NCBI GenBank assembly: GCA_029204225.1
Contig: CM055115.1
Coordinates: 9,551,911 to 9,615,910, forward strand
DNA length: 64,000 nucleotides
DNA from: Diphasiastrum complanatum
Lineage: Eukaryota; Streptophyta; Lycopodiopsida; Lycopodiales; Lycopodiaceae
Direction of reading: 5' to 3'
Shown: in pieces, positions 1-11,060 of the stretch
Layout of the letters: every line of letters starts with the position of its first letter
Numbering within the stretch: position 1 is the stretch's first letter
Position numbers and translations under genes: made by a program
The notes under the pieces: model-generated
What the model saw: only the letters and a program-made list of their open reading frames with translations
Told to the model about the DNA's origin: nothing
Database searches by the model: none

Positions 1-676
1 AATAGTATGAAGTATTCTGCCACTGGTTTTAGTTCTTTTATGCTCTTGTACGGCTTTTAGCCTCGTTCTCCTATCTCCGTTGGACTCAAAGGTCTCAAGG
101 TTTAAGCTGCAGCAGATTTCTTGCATGATATGTAGGAAATGTTGCAGGTGGCTAGGGAAAGCATTAGATCGGCTCAAGATAGAGCCAGTTCTATGCCAAC
201 CGAATTCGCGTTCCTCGAGAGTTTGAGATCGGTGATTGGGTGTACCTTAGAATCCCCAAGGACTCTAAGACACTTCGAACGGGGAAATGTCTGAAGTTAT
301 CTCCACATTTTAGCGGTCTTTTCAAAGTTCTTAAGAAGATTGGTAGGGCTGCTTATAGACTAGAACTCCTTGTTGGAACTAAGGTTCATCCTATATTCCA
401 TGTTAGTCATTTAAAGGAACAACTTGGTGGGAAAGATGACTTGATACCACAGATGATCTAATTCTATTGGAGGATTTGACTGCTTTTGTACCCCATGAAC
501 CGGAAAGGATCGTGGATACTTGACGACATCAACTGAGAAATCGTTTGATTTTTGAACATCTGATTTGTTGGAAAGATAAGTTAAATGATGAGGACACCTG
601 GGAGAAGGAGGATGATTTAAGATTTAGATTCCCTAGTTTTTTTCCAAAGAAGGAAGCTTTTATGGGTGGGGGGGAA
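1..676 (+). pseudogene. Ty3/gypsy integrase C-terminus, polypurine tract (arm A)
   Basis: The window opens inside a gypsy integrase (residues NSMKY, then ATGFSSFMLLYGF), typical of the end of the catalytic core. An in-frame TAG at 58-60 interrupts it and is also present in the mirror copy, so it predates the duplication. The C-terminal integrase module follows at 240-461 (PHFSGLFKVL, VHPIFHVSHLK), the family's usual pre-chromodomain sequence. A chromodomain-like tail is readable at about 560-645 (LICWKDK, then EDTWEKEDDL). A G-rich polypurine tract at 661-676 leads directly into the LTR. The element ran on the plus strand. Several stops and frame changes make it non-coding. Confidence 0.85.
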
Positions 677-1135
677 TGTTATATACCATAACGGTACGCC
701 CCTCAGTGACGGCCTCGCAAGGAGCATGATGCAAGACTGGAGTTTTCAACATGTTTCGGGGCCACGCATCACCATCCTAGGTGGTCACATGTCGCCGGCA
801 AAACTGTGCTTGAAGGGAACCCACTGTGCTATGCCTATATAGTGGTGGGGTTTCTCGTGCATGAGCCAGGATGTATCTTTAGGCTAGGAGATGTGTGCCA
901 GGGAGAGCCGAGTGCGATGACTGGTGGTATGGGATGCCAATTATCGTAGGAGGCTTGACTGGACATGATTATGTCGATTGCTCCAATGCATGGGGGTGGG
1001 TCGGTTGTGACCCTATAGATGGGCAGTTACGGTGCATCGTCACTGGTATGGGGTGTGTGGAACCTTTAAGGCAGTCGATGATCCTAGGGAGTTGTAACAT
1101 ATTCCCAATCATTATTCTTGTTAATACATTATGAA
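677..1135 (+). mobile_element. Gypsy 3' LTR (arm A), approximate right end
   Basis: The block starts with TGTTATATACC directly after the polypurine tract, as a 3' LTR should. A TATA-like CTATATAG lies near 835-842. The right boundary is not certain: the sequence is shared with 3172-3600 beyond any obvious LTR end, and I place it near the end of the run before position 1136. A further fragment of the same LTR sits at 37282-37425 on the other strand. Confidence 0.6.
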
Positions 1136-1900
1136 TATGCACGTGAATTAGACATTGGCCATTGAGTTGAAGAGAATCCATAGGAATAAGAGTCGCGAGT
1201 AGAAGCCACTTTAAGCTCTTGTGAAATGGATCCATGAGGCATTGAACAAGATTGGTATGAGTTGGATTTCTATGGCATAATGAAATCTCTTCATTGCTAG
1301 TAGTATCCATGTTGAATACCTCATTTCCATTAGATTGTTGTCAAAAATAAAATCATTCACTGAAGCTCCCAAATCAAACTGAAATGGTTCGCATATCGAT
1401 GCCTTTAGCTCGTAGTGATGAGATTAAATTCTTTTTTGTAATTAATAAATTGTATTGTTCATGCTCTTTTTGATTGAAAGACACTTAACGAATTAACTTA
1501 TCTTTTTGGCTTGTAAAACTTTGTGCCTGTTCAGATATATTCTAAGCAAAATACTGACACAATGGTAATACTACGAGGGAGCCATAGTAAAGGCCACGAG
1601 CAATTGAGATAGAGTAATCACAATTACTATTTCCTCTACCAAGTAAATTGTAGACCTCAATTATCTTGCCTTTCAAGAATATAAACAACGATAAAAGATG
1701 TTCTATTTTTTCAGTTAATTTGATGCCATGTTACTCCTCAATATCCAGCTAGTAAAGAATCTTGCGATAGTCATTCTAGAGGTGCAACTAGTGAAGAATC
1801 ACTCAACAAAATTTCCTTACTGCAGAAATGAGTTTTGTCCTTCCCACAACTATGTCATCAAAAAGATCACGTACGATGCACACCAAACTTTCCAAACCTT
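720..1900. repeat. Direct repeat unit a (deleted version of 3172-5340)
   Basis: Positions 720-1400 match 3172-3890 and positions 1400-1897 match 4855-5345, so this unit is a copy of the later one lacking the middle (about 3890-4855). The deletion junction is near 1398-1405. The unit therefore joins gypsy LTR sequence, the 3' part of the unknown ORF and the downstream flank plus last codons of the BPS1-like gene. Arm C has the same arrangement, so both the tandem copy and its deletion predate the inverted duplication. Confidence 0.8.
1803..1897 (-). pseudogene. BPS1-like gene, 3'-terminal fragment (arm A)
   Basis: On the minus strand this encodes about the last 30 residues of the BPS1-like protein (VRDLFDDIVVGRTKLIS then AVRKFC and stop) with a few substitutions relative to the three longer copies. 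It is the edge of repeat unit a; upstream the sequence changes abruptly to the 250-bp repeat at 1898-2150. It has no start and cannot be functional. Its mirror is at 62074-62168. Confidence 0.85.
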
Positions 1901-2150
1901 CAAAGTATTCACTATATTTATCTTCCTATTTTGTGTATACCATCCATAGTAATGGATAGTAGAAATCAACTAGTAGCTCTATTCAACTTTTCTATGAGTA
2001 TTTTTGGACATTCAACATCTTATCATTGGATGTTACAAGAAACCTTAAGTAATGATCTGTTTTGAAGGTTTGGCTGCAATTATTTTCAAAGGCCGGATCC
2101 TTTTCTCTCAAATATTCTAAAGCGATATCATGTGAAGTCTTTCATTTATT
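1898..2150. repeat. 250-bp dispersed repeat, copy 1
   Basis: This segment recurs inverted at 61816-62073 (mirror) and again at 45057-45312, just outside the inner end of arm C. It carries no recognisable coding content. In copies 1 and 2 it abuts a BPS1 3' fragment; in copy 3 it abuts a different, non-coding segment. Confidence 0.8.
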
Positions 2151-3171
2151 ACCACATATTAGATTCCACTTTTAACCTCACAATTGACATCCAAAACTGC
2201 GGATAACTCAATGGTCACAAAGATATCAGTTACGAGTTCAACTGAATGAATTCAAACCAGGACATCAATAACCAGTATTAAGCAATTATTTATAGGGATT
2301 ACCAAAATCCTAACTACAAAATACATTTCCTGATACTACTTACTACCATCTGATGTCCACTCTTCTTCCTTCCTTAGAATTTTCAGTTCTCTGGAAATCT
2401 ATTTCAACTAAGGTACCAAAAAGACGTAATGACAGTAGTAAATGTTTAAAAATCAGTTACAATAGGAAAAAGTCCAAAACAATTTCTGTTATATCAAAAA
2501 TCATTTACTAGTATGTGAAACCGTACTAGTCTGATCTTTTGAATATAATTCACCATAGGATTTTACTAGAAATGAAATCAGTTATGTAATTTCTATTACG
2601 ACAAATTTTCCAATCAAATTGGACTGTGTTTCCTTTTTATTGACTGGTTTGGCATTACTTCGTTAATATTGATAAAACCTATCCAAACACAGAATATAAA
2701 ATTACATGAATGGAAATCCCACCAATAGAATTTCAATAATTCTTGAACCATATCCTGTCAGATTTACTGTCTAGATAAAGAATACCATTCCCACTCATTC
2801 AATCTGATCATTTCATATTGTTTGATGATTTTAATCAAATTTAACGAGTATCTTGCACAAACATTTCTTTGACTGATAGAATTCTAGCGATCAACATCAA
2901 TTAGAAAACTATTAGACAAGTAACTTTCAAATTTTTACCAAATTGAAATTCAACAACAAAGAAAAAAATTCAAATTTTAACTTTCAATCTGGGAGTTCCC
3001 AACTCCAAAAGTAAAAAGAATGACAATACAATAAACCTGTCCGCAATTTCATTGTGGTTCCTCCTGTCAATTTTAACTTATCTATCACCACAAAGTAATT
3101 TAGACTTAGTGAAAACACTGTGACCAATTATGAGTGATAAACTCAATTTAATGGATTCACTAAAGGAGCAT
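2151..3171. other. AT-rich spacer, nothing recognised (arm A)
   Basis: About 1 kb of AT-rich sequence with no long ORF, no LTR signals and no internal repeat that I can see. It is preserved nearly base for base at 60800-61815, so it belongs to the duplicated block. Confidence 0.6.
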
Positions 3172-3600
3172 GATGCAAGACTGGAGTTTTCAACATGTTT
3201 GGGTGCCACGCATCACCATCCTAGGTGGTCACGTGTCGCCGACAAGGACCGTGCTTGAAGGGACCCACTGTGCTATGCCTATATAGTGGTGGGTTTCTCT
3301 CTTTCCATTCACTCAATCTACCCAGGAGTTCGTGGATGGAGAGCACGTGCATGAGCCGGGATGCATCTTTAGGCTAGGAGATGTGTGCTAGGGAGAGTAG
3401 AGTGGGTATGGGATGCCAGTTATCGTAGGAGGCTTGACCGGGCATGATTATGTCGATTGCTCCAGTGCATGGGGGTGGGTCGGTTGTGACCCTACGGATG
3501 GGCAGTTACGGTGCATCGTCACTTGTATGGGGTCTGCGGAACCTTTAAGGCAGTCAATGATCCTAGGGAGTTGTAACATATTCCCAATCATTATTCTTGT
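3172..3600 (+). mobile_element. Gypsy LTR fragment, second copy (arm A)
   Basis: It matches the LTR at 720-1135 (same GGAGCATGATGCAAGACTGG start, the same CTATATAG box near 3279) but lacks the first 40 or so bases and the polypurine tract. It contains about 50 bp near 3297-3345 that the first copy lost. It reads directly into the sequence antisense to the unknown ORF. Confidence 0.65.
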
Positions 3601-4083
3601 TAATACATTCTGAATATGCACGTGAATTAGATATTGGCCATTGAGTTGAAGAGAATCCATAGGAATAAGAGTCTCCAATAGAAGCCACTTTAAGCTCTTG
3701 TGAAATGGATTCATGAGGCATTGAACAAGAATCCGAGTAATGATATGAGTTGGATTTCTATGCAATAATGAAATCTCTTCATTGCTAGTAGTATCCATGT
3801 TGAATACCTCATACTCCATTAGATTGTTGTCAAAAATAAAATCATTCACTAAAGCTCCCAAATCAAACTGAAATGGTTCGCATATCGGGTTCTTAAAATA
3901 GCCACTCAATTTCAAGCCATGGAATATTGGTGCTGTATAGTCCTCATTCTGAAAGTCTGGTGAATGTCTTGATCGACTTTCTTTGAGCATAACACTATTC
4001 TCGATTTGAAGACCAAAAAAGCTCTTCATGTGATCAAGATGAATGTGACAAATTGAACTTCTCAAGGAAGTTGGTAAGTGCAC
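3448..4083 (-). CDS. Unrecognised ORF, 211 codons (arm A)
   Basis: An open minus-strand frame, preserved with one residue change in the mirror copy at 59887-60522. I do not recognise the protein. Roughly the last 60 codons lie antisense to gypsy LTR sequence and the first few lie in a copia gag fragment, so only about residues 10-150 could be a real, unrelated coding remnant. That middle part has ordinary amino-acid composition, no membrane segment and no motif I know. A truncated form (113 codons, 969-1310) lies in unit a. It may be the surviving exon of a captured gene or simply open by chance; the conservation merely reflects recent duplication. Confidence 0.3.
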   Translation of the reverse strand: MHLPTSLRSSICHIHLDHMKSFFGLQIENSVMLKESRSRHSPDFQNEDYTAPIFHGLKLSGYFKNPICEPFQFDLGALVNDFIFDNNLMEYEVFNMDTTSNEEISLLHRNPTHIITRILVQCLMNPFHKSLKWLLLETLIPMDSLQLNGQYLIHVHIQNVLTRIMIGNMLQLPRIIDCLKGSADPIQVTMHRNCPSVGSQPTHPHALEQST

Positions 4084-4620
4084 TACATCTAGTAAGGCTT
4101 GGGAATCTCTAAAGAAGGTTTATGAGTCCAAGTTTACATCAAGGGTTCTAACCCTTAGGAGTCAAATCTTTTCAAGTTTTTAAAATAAGGATGAAAGTGC
4201 TTATGCTTTTGTTTTGAGGGTTAAGGCATTCAATGATGAGTTAGCATGTATTGATGAAAGACTTAAGGAGATAGCACTTGTTCAAGTAGTTTTCAATGGC
4301 TTGTTGGATGATCATGCTAATCTTGCTTAAAGTTTTGTTATTCAAAAGACATTGCCAAGTATTGTGGACATGCAAGAAATCTTGGTGAATAAGGAGTTTA
4401 GGCTTCTATCAAGAGGAGGATCCACTTCCACATCTCAACCTGGAAAGGAGGAGGCTATGTTCTCAAAGGGCAAGTTCAAGGGCAACAACAAAGTCAAGTG
4501 ATCTAAAGGACAATCTCAAGGTGAGTCTTCTACTTTTGTTGGCAAGAAGAAAGATAAATCTAAGCTTAAATGCTTCTATTGTGGAGTCAAAACATGGCAA
4601 GGTTGCCATCGATGGGACCA
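4084..4620 (+). pseudogene. Copia-type gag fragment (Copia-3, arm A)
   Basis: The plus strand reads a UBN2-type gag segment: SKAWESLKKVYESK, then a coiled stretch with ERLKEIALVQVVFNGL, then DMQEILVNKEFRLLSRGG, then a basic linker and KCFYCG, the first half of a CX2CX4HX4C zinc knuckle. The knuckle is cut off after its second cysteine. In-frame stops are visible (TAA at 4328-4330, TGA near 4500). Pol is absent. The mirror copy is at 59350-59880 on the other strand. Confidence 0.75.
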
Positions 4621-5257
4621 AGTCCCGACATTTGTGACATTGTGCAGCACATATATGACATAGTGTACTTATGACAAGGATGTGTGTACATTGTAAAAAT
4701 TGAAAAGTACTGTATTGATAGATTTCTGCCATCGTAGGACACTTAAGATTTCAATTCCAACAGTTTGTCCTTTCATGAATTGTATCCCAAGGGATCAATC
4801 ACAAATTTGAGTTTATTGAACTTCTGCCTTAAACAATTGCAATTGATGATCATATGCCTATAGCTCGTAGTGATGAAATTAATTTTTTTTTTGTAATTAA
4901 TAAATTATATTGTTCATGCTCTTTTTGATTGAAAGACACTTAACGAATTAAGTTCTCTTTTTGGCTTGTAAAACTTTGTGCCCGTTCAGATATATTCTAA
5001 GCAAAATGCTGACGCAATGGTAATACTACAAAGGAGCCATAGTAAAGGCCACGAGCAATTGAGACAGAGCAATCACAATTACAATTTTCTCTACCAAGTA
5101 AATTGTAGACCTCAATTACCTTGCCTTTCAAGAATATAAACAACGATAAAAGATTTCTATTTTTGTCAGTTAATTTGATGCCATGTTACTCCTCAATATC
5201 CAGCTAGTAAAGAATCTTGCGATAGTCATTCTAGATGTGCAACTAGCGAAGAATCAC
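4621..5257. other. 3' flank of BPS1-like gene (arm A)
   Basis: Non-coding, shared with 22059-22630 (block B) and 58713-59300 (arm C). Relative to block B, arms A and C carry about 24 extra AT-rich bases near 4885-4910. No polyadenylation site can be assigned with confidence. Confidence 0.6.
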
Positions 5258-6203
5258 TCAACAAAATTTCGTTACTGCAGAAATGAGTTTTGCCCTACCC
5301 GCGACTATGTCATCAAAAAGATCACGTACGGTGCACTCCAAACTTTCCAAACCACAGTTCAGACTGTTTAAACTATGCCGAAGCTCCGTAACATCTGACA
5401 TTCGCAATTCGAACGAGCGCGGAAACCTGTTCTCCAAATGACTGAAATTCAATGAAAAAATTATCCACATGAGCTTGCATGTTTCCAAATTCTCTTAGAA
5501 GGATTTTCTCTTTCGTTTCCTCACTGAACCGCAAGCCAATTCGTTCGATAAGCGTTTGATGTGAATTAGACGTAGATTTAGCCCATTCGCCCGTCGAACA
5601 AATCGCAATCAGTTTAGCGGAGTAAGAACTATCCATGTGAAGGAGTCCAAACAGAAGAATCATTGAAACGAAAGAAATTATGCTCTTCATGGGGTAAATT
5701 ACTGCGCAAGGATCAAATTGCTTTGCATATCTGCTACCAAAATACCAAAGCTCCTCCTCTGCCTCAAGTTTCATATCAACAAGTTGCTTGTTTGCTTGAT
5801 GTATTCTGGACATCTCTCGTCGGCAATGATTTAGAGCCTGAACTATGGTATCATAATCATCCCCACCTGCTTGGAGAGCTTCAACAGCTATATGGACTAC
5901 CCGCCCATAAATTCGCAATCTGGAAATACCCGTCATCAAAGCTTTATAAACATTCATAAGTCGCACTGTCTCATCCATCAGAGTACTAAAGCATTTTAAT
6001 GGAAAAACAACCTTATCCGCTAAATCCAAAACGGCTGCAAGAGAAGATCTGAGGATATCCACAGCATACTGCATCCAGTCTATTGTGAAAAACTTATCTT
6101 TAATTGACTCTTCCAATTTTTGCAGACATGACAACAAATTGTCGTGAAATGACATATTGGCAGCACCATGACCGTGAGATCGCAGCGAATTCACAAAAAC
6201 CAT
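5258..6203 (-). pseudogene. BPS1-like protein gene, frameshifted copy A
   Basis: This is a BYPASS1-like (BPS1/DUF793) plant protein, about 314 residues when unbroken (Arabidopsis BPS1 is slightly longer). BPS1 proteins are plant-specific and are tied to control of a root-derived signal that stops shoot growth; the biochemical role is unclear. Visible family features: the N-terminal helix with IDWMQYAVDIL (41-51), the DETVRLMNVYKALMTGISRL stretch (77-96), a hydrophobic, possibly membrane-attached segment at 173-189 and the C-terminal ILLREFGNMQ helix. An extra base in the run at 5421-5425 shifts the frame, giving a 276-residue product with a wrong tail; the true C-terminus continues in the next frame to the stop at 5258-5260. 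Assignment to the family is by pattern, not by search. Confidence 0.75.
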
Positions 6204-6499
6204 GGCGTTGTTTCTTTAGGCAGAGTTAAGGAAGCAACCTTTGCCGTCTGTGTATTTTGCAGAAATCAAGGTAAGGCTACCTGCCTACCGCTGTACCTTC
6301 TGAAATAGCTTGAGAACGTTGTCAAGAAAAAAAAATTATGAAGTAAAATTCGCCTTGAGATTTTCGACGAACCCAGCTACGGATTATCACTGACTCAGAG
6401 GTTCGAAGGAATTTATTGAGTTCCGCCCTCTGTCTCTTACATTCAACACGTCTGCATTCAAGTAAGGCTGTTCTTGGCAAATCGTTCGCGCTCTCACTC

Positions 6500-6548
<49 letters not shown>

Positions 6549-6600
6549 CAAGTGTGTGGTGTTCTCTCTATGGATCTCTATTTATATGCTATTTGGACAC
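6204..6600 (-). promoter_or_regulatory. BPS1-like promoter and 5' UTR (arm A)
   Basis: On the minus strand a TATA box (CATATAAATAG) lies at about 6571-6590, followed by a (GA)n run at 6510-6545 and about 300 bases of leader before the ATG at 6203. A pyrimidine/purine-rich leader behind a TATA box is common in plants. The same layout is seen in the other two copies. Confidence 0.6.
6510..6545. repeat. (CT)n/(GA)n microsatellite in BPS1-like leader, arm A
   Basis: About 18 perfect dinucleotide units flanked by imperfect CGCT units. The homologous tract is about 10 units in block B and about 16 in arm C. Confidence 0.9.
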
Positions 6601-7387
6601 CTTCAAAACCCTAGTCGTTACATAATATGTAGTACCCTAGAACGTGACTAAATGCATATTGGACCCCTAAGAGGGCTAAAACTTGGGACCAAAAAACACT
6701 TTGGATACCAACCCAAAAAAGTGATCCAAGGGAGTTGCCTGGAATATGACTAGGTAATAGAATGCTATGGTTAACCTCGGTACTCGTTATTTATTTAGAT
6801 ATGTCGGACTATTCATCACATTTTCAAGTTGCACCGCATGCCAAAGTGCTATTTGTCTTTCAAAGAAAAGCAAATATGTCAACAAGGTGAGGATGAGGGT
6901 CTTCAGCTAGAGCCTACACTACATCATGGGTGACTAGGAGGAGGCTATGCTAGACATCACTAGTTGGCCTTTAGGTATCATGATTCAGCCCTATCTCCTC
7001 AGGCTTTACTATGAAGAATTTAGGATTTCACTTTTAGGTTGTTTACACGTTGCAGACTAATAGACGTTATAACAATTTGTGATTTGCTTTTATGAAATAT
7101 GGATAATGGAATTATAGAAGTTGGAACTACATGCCATTCATCGTTTATGTATGTACTACGATTTCAGACTTGTCACTGTATTCTAATTATGGTAACAAGC
7201 ATTACTTCCCCTCGCATCAGACAAGCATTCATTGCATTGAATAATGATCACTTAAATAAGAATAATGAGATTCTACTATATGAGCAAAACTTCATAAGTA
7301 TAATCTTGAAAATAGCATAGAGAGAGTAAATCATTCACATCAATAAAATGAGAATAGACTAACTCACTAACTTCACTTCATTCCATT
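6601..7387. other. Spacer upstream of BPS1-like gene (arm A)
   Basis: Non-coding region between the BPS1-like promoter and the 3' LTR remnant of Copia-1. It is shared with B (19950-20720) and C (56640-57380). Short ORFs here (for example 7099-7320) carry no recognisable domain. Confidence 0.5.
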
Positions 7388-9020
7388 TCAAAGAAATATG
7401 CGAGAACAAATGCTCCCTCGTAGATGTTCTAAATATGAAATAACCGTCTTAACTTCCATAACCACTTCTTGGCATTGGCCCTTCGATAATCGCAAGCCTG
7501 AATCCATTGGTGAGTGAGCTAGTTTACAATTGATCAAATTGTATCTGATAAGGGTATTGTGAAGATACCGTTGCTGAGTGATAAAGATCAGCCTTCTCGC
7601 TGTGTTGAATGCCCAAACAGAAGTGAGCTTTGCCCAAATCGGTCCTGTCAAGTTCGGAAGACAACATCTTTTTAGCATCCTTCACCAGATTGGTACTATT
7701 GTTGAAAAGCAACGTATCATCGACATACAAGGTGATAATTATAAAAGATTACTGCATTAACTTGAAGTAGACATTAGAATCAGCCATAAAGTGCTTTGTG
7801 GAGCTTGTAGACATGATGCTTCATACCTTCGTGAACGTATCCTTCAAGCTGGAGCATGTAGATGTCTTTTTCGATGATTATGTTCAAATAAGCTGTCTAT
7901 ACATCGAGTTGATGTACTTCAAGGTCGGCTGCTGCAACATATGATAGGAGGGCTCGTATCAATGAATGCTTGACTACTAGACTGAAAGTCTCATTTTAGT
8001 CAATGTTGGGGATCTGAGCGAATGCTCGTGCTACTAGTCGAGTCTTCCTTCGATCATAGCTCCATTGGCAATGAATAAGATTGTTGCCAGAGGGAGCTTT
8101 GACTACTGACCATGTCTGGTTCTTGATCAGAGAGGAATACTCTATGTTCATCGCTTCTCTCCAAACATTAAAGTCTGGTTGTCTAAGTGCCTCTTCGACG
8201 GTAGTCGGCTCATGTATTAAAAGACATGCCAAAACTCAGGAATGTACTCTGTGGGCTGTGTGTGCACTCGGTTTGATCTTCTTGGAGGAGGTGCCGTTGG
8301 CTGCCAATCCTTGGATTTGTTGTTGCTGAGTAACAACAACTTCTTCATCTGACTCGTTGTCGGGTAGTCCATCGACTATAGGCACACTTGAGCCCGAGAC
8401 TCGAATTGTCGTATCGGAGGCAGAGGCATCAAAGGTTTGCATGGAACTTTGCATTTGCCTTTGAAATCGTCAAACTGATCCTCGATAAAGACTGTATCCC
8501 TACTGAATAAAATCGTATAGCTTGGTCAGATGAAGTGTATCCAATAAGGATGGTCTTGAGACCTTGGAAGTTGAATTTCTTCCTCGTCTCCTTTGGGATC
8601 TGCGCATAGGTGATGCATCCGAACACTCGAAGGTTCTTCATTGAAGCCTTAGAACCTGTCCAAACCTCATGTGGTGTTTTGCCTACGAGGGCCTTAGTCG
8701 AACATTTGTTTTGAACATCGGCTGTAGTGGGGAGAGTCAACCCAGAAGCTCTTCGACAAAGATTCATGTGCCAGCATACATTTGGCTGCCTCGACCAGGG
8801 TACGATTCTTCCTCTCGGCTAAGCCATTAGATTGAGGCAAATAAGGAGTGATAAATTGTTGTCCAATGTCTTGGCTCTAGGAGTACTCCTTGAATTTAGT
8901 AGAGATGTACTCTCCACTATTATTGGACCTCAGGGCTTTGATTTGTCTGCCAATTTCTTTCTTTGCATGCTCCTTGAAGATTCTGAAACAATTGAAAGCT
9001 TTTAACTTCTTCTTGATAAA
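7388..9020 (-). pseudogene. Copia-1 integrase and reverse transcriptase remnant (arm A)
   Basis: Read on the minus strand from 9020: integrase core (ITPY.PQSNGLAERKNRTL near 8850-8770, KTPHEVWTGSKASMKNLRVF to 8590), the linker, RT start (NVWREAMNIEYSSLIKNQTW, 8170-8110) and a later RT piece (SELDRTDLGKAHFCLGIQ, about 7650-7590). The integrase Asp of the usual RSDNGGEY motif is Asn (RSNN), as in copies B and C. RT is broken by stops and frameshifts, and its thumb and RNase H are gone: coding sequence fuses directly to LTR sequence (about 7460-7350), a junction shared by all three copies. The integrase front end continues at 11061 beyond an insertion. Confidence 0.9.
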
Positions 9021-9310
9021 GTACATGAAAGATTATAAAACGACCCCCAAATAGAGTGCCAATCTAAGGAAATTGCTAACGAAAGTCGTTTGTTCTATAC
9101 CACAATTATAGCTCAAGCTCCATTGGGTTATGGAGTCGATTTATGAGCAAGAGTCTAAGAATGGTTTAGAAGAGCACAAGTCTATTCTTCATTTGCTTAG
9201 AGATTCAGCATTGCTCAACAAAAAGATGAATAGTCATTGTAATGGGCTCATAGGCTCAAGAGTCAGACAACAATAGGTGATGAGGAGTATATCACTTGCT
9301 AGGGCACTCA

Positions 9311-9490
9311 CTCGATCTGGCATGGCGTCAGGTTGGATCTCAATGTTGGTTTTCGGAACTTCAAGTTGGTTCAGTCTGATCGTTGTTGGCGCGTTGGCTG
9401 CTTGTATGTCAAGTGGGTTTGGATGGCAAGAGTTGAAGGCTGGGAAGCTAAGTCGTGGTTCCCGGCTTCCTTTGGGATGCCTGCGCTACA
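9311..9490. mobile_element. 180-bp stub of the nested LTR retroelement (arm A)
   Basis: This is the terminal 180 bp of the LTR seen complete at 49147-50167. The outer end (CTGCGCTACA, 9481-9490) is followed by CTATC, the complement of the GATAG target duplication found in arm C. The inner end is a deletion junction at 9310/9311. It proves the nested element was present before the arms diverged. Confidence 0.9.
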
Positions 9491-10527
9491 CTATCTAACG
9501 AGCCACGACATAGACAAGGAGAAGGAACCAGCCACAGCAGGGCAACGATGAAGAGATGGAAGAGCAGAAAGTGGCTCAGTAACACATCGTTGTCTTCAAA
9601 GACTGATACTCTCACAATATGTAGGCCATCTTCAAAAGGCACATGAAAGCAATGCATTGAATGCATTCACCATTGGCAGGAAGGAAAGAAGTACCTCTAT
9701 AGATTGCAAGATAGATTCCAGAAGAATGATGGGTTTCAAGTAACTAGATTCTTCATTCATTGAAAAGAAACTGCACACAGTTGGCTTCTAGAGGCATTAA
9801 CAAGCAGAGCTCTTTCAAACATTCAGGCCCTCAGGGCTCTATGCCTGTGTGTTTTTTTTCCTTAAGGGTAAACAAGATAGGGAAATATCCAATGATTTTG
9901 ACAGGCAGAAAAATGGCCTCAAGCAAAACTAGAGATATGTACTCTGCTTTTTGACAGGCCCACGGGGTATTGGATCCCAAACAAATCAATAACTTCTCAG
10001 AAAACTAGCAATGAATAGGCTCTGTTCATTGGGCTTCCCTCAAAACTACTGACAAAGCTTTGAAAGCCTTAGTGATCAGCAATAAACAAGGCAATGACTG
10101 CCTTCTTGGATAACAAACAATCTTTAAATAAGTCACAGAACCTTGTGAATGTAACAACAAAGCTTTCCACAATTGCAGGCTCTGCAGACACAAGATTAAT
10201 GACAACAATCTACAAGATTAATCCCAGTGCAATCTACACCCTTCCAAGATCTGCAACCAAATGTTAGAGATGGCAGAAAAAATAATTCACAAATCCACAA
10301 ACAATGGTAACACAGTGCTAAAGTCTGGAAAACAGATCAATATCAATGAAAATGAACAGAATTTAGAGTAAAGATCCAACAAAGAAATTAGAGTGGAAGG
10401 CACCAGGCAGATCAGCCTCTTCTCCTTTCCTCCTCCTTGTCTCTGTGGATTGAGCACAAATAGGAAGTGGAAGAGATGGGAGGCACCAAGCACAACAACT
10501 TCTACTCCTTCCCTTTCTCTCCAAGCT

Positions 10528-10553
10528 TCTCTCTCTCTCTCTCTCTCTCTCTC
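10528..10553. repeat. (CT)n microsatellite
   Basis: About 13 units inside the TG...CA insertion; only about 6 units in the mirror at 48107-48119. Confidence 0.9.
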
Positions 10554-11060
10554 CAAGAAGATGACAATGAACAATGGTATGTTGTCCCACATGCCTCCCT
10601 ATACGTAGGGGCTCAATGGGCTGGAGGTGCACCCTTTCAAGAAATGGGGCACCTCCTTATGACTTTTCAAAAACTGACTCTAAAAATAGGGCACTGGCCC
10701 AAATTCCGTTTTTAGCACCTAGCTTGGACTCAACTTGCAATTTCAAAGTCAAGTTGGGTCCTATTTATGATTTCAGTTTTTATGGGCTCACGACCAAGAT
10801 TTTAATAACTAGTACTACGAAAATACTTGGCACCTCCTAGTCCCGACAAACCCGAAAACTAGGGGCATAGGCTGCATAAATGACATTTTTATACAACGTA
10901 AATTAACAAATGAATAGTATTTTAATAGCAGTGCAACCGGCCATTATGGGCCATTTATGCGTCATTTTTAGGCAGTTCTGCGTCAACGTAATAGCGCACG
11001 GCAACGACTTTTCGTCGAAAATAGTTTGAAAAAGAGGTCTTTTTCCCCACAAACAGTACA

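Larger units (their letters stand above)
9026..11055 (-). mobile_element. TG...CA insertion in Copia-1 integrase (arm A, deleted form)
   Basis: On the minus strand it starts TGTTTGTGGGG and ends AATCTTTCA, and is flanked by the 5-bp duplication TGTAC (GTACA at 9021-9025 and 11056-11060). Blocks B (18543-18547) and the 32.9-kb copy have the empty site. In arm C the same insertion is 7.3 kb because it holds a whole nested element; here that element and 730 bp of flank are deleted. No coding sequence is recognisable, and no second LTR copy is visible, so a solo LTR is the likeliest reading. Confidence 0.8.

Noticed and set aside
5663-5959. 98-codon ORF conserved on the strand opposite each BPS1-like copy (also 21355-21651 and 58012-58308)
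   Set aside because: It is fully antisense to the BPS1-like frame and is conserved only because the copies are recent.
9277-9666. Overlapping short ORFs in both directions
   Set aside because: They lie in the LTR stub and solo LTR sequence; similar ones recur at 48971-49503 and 52614-53079 purely because the LTRs are repeated.
10287-10632. ORFs with Arg-Glu repeats
   Set aside because: They are readings of the (CT)n/(GA)n microsatellite.
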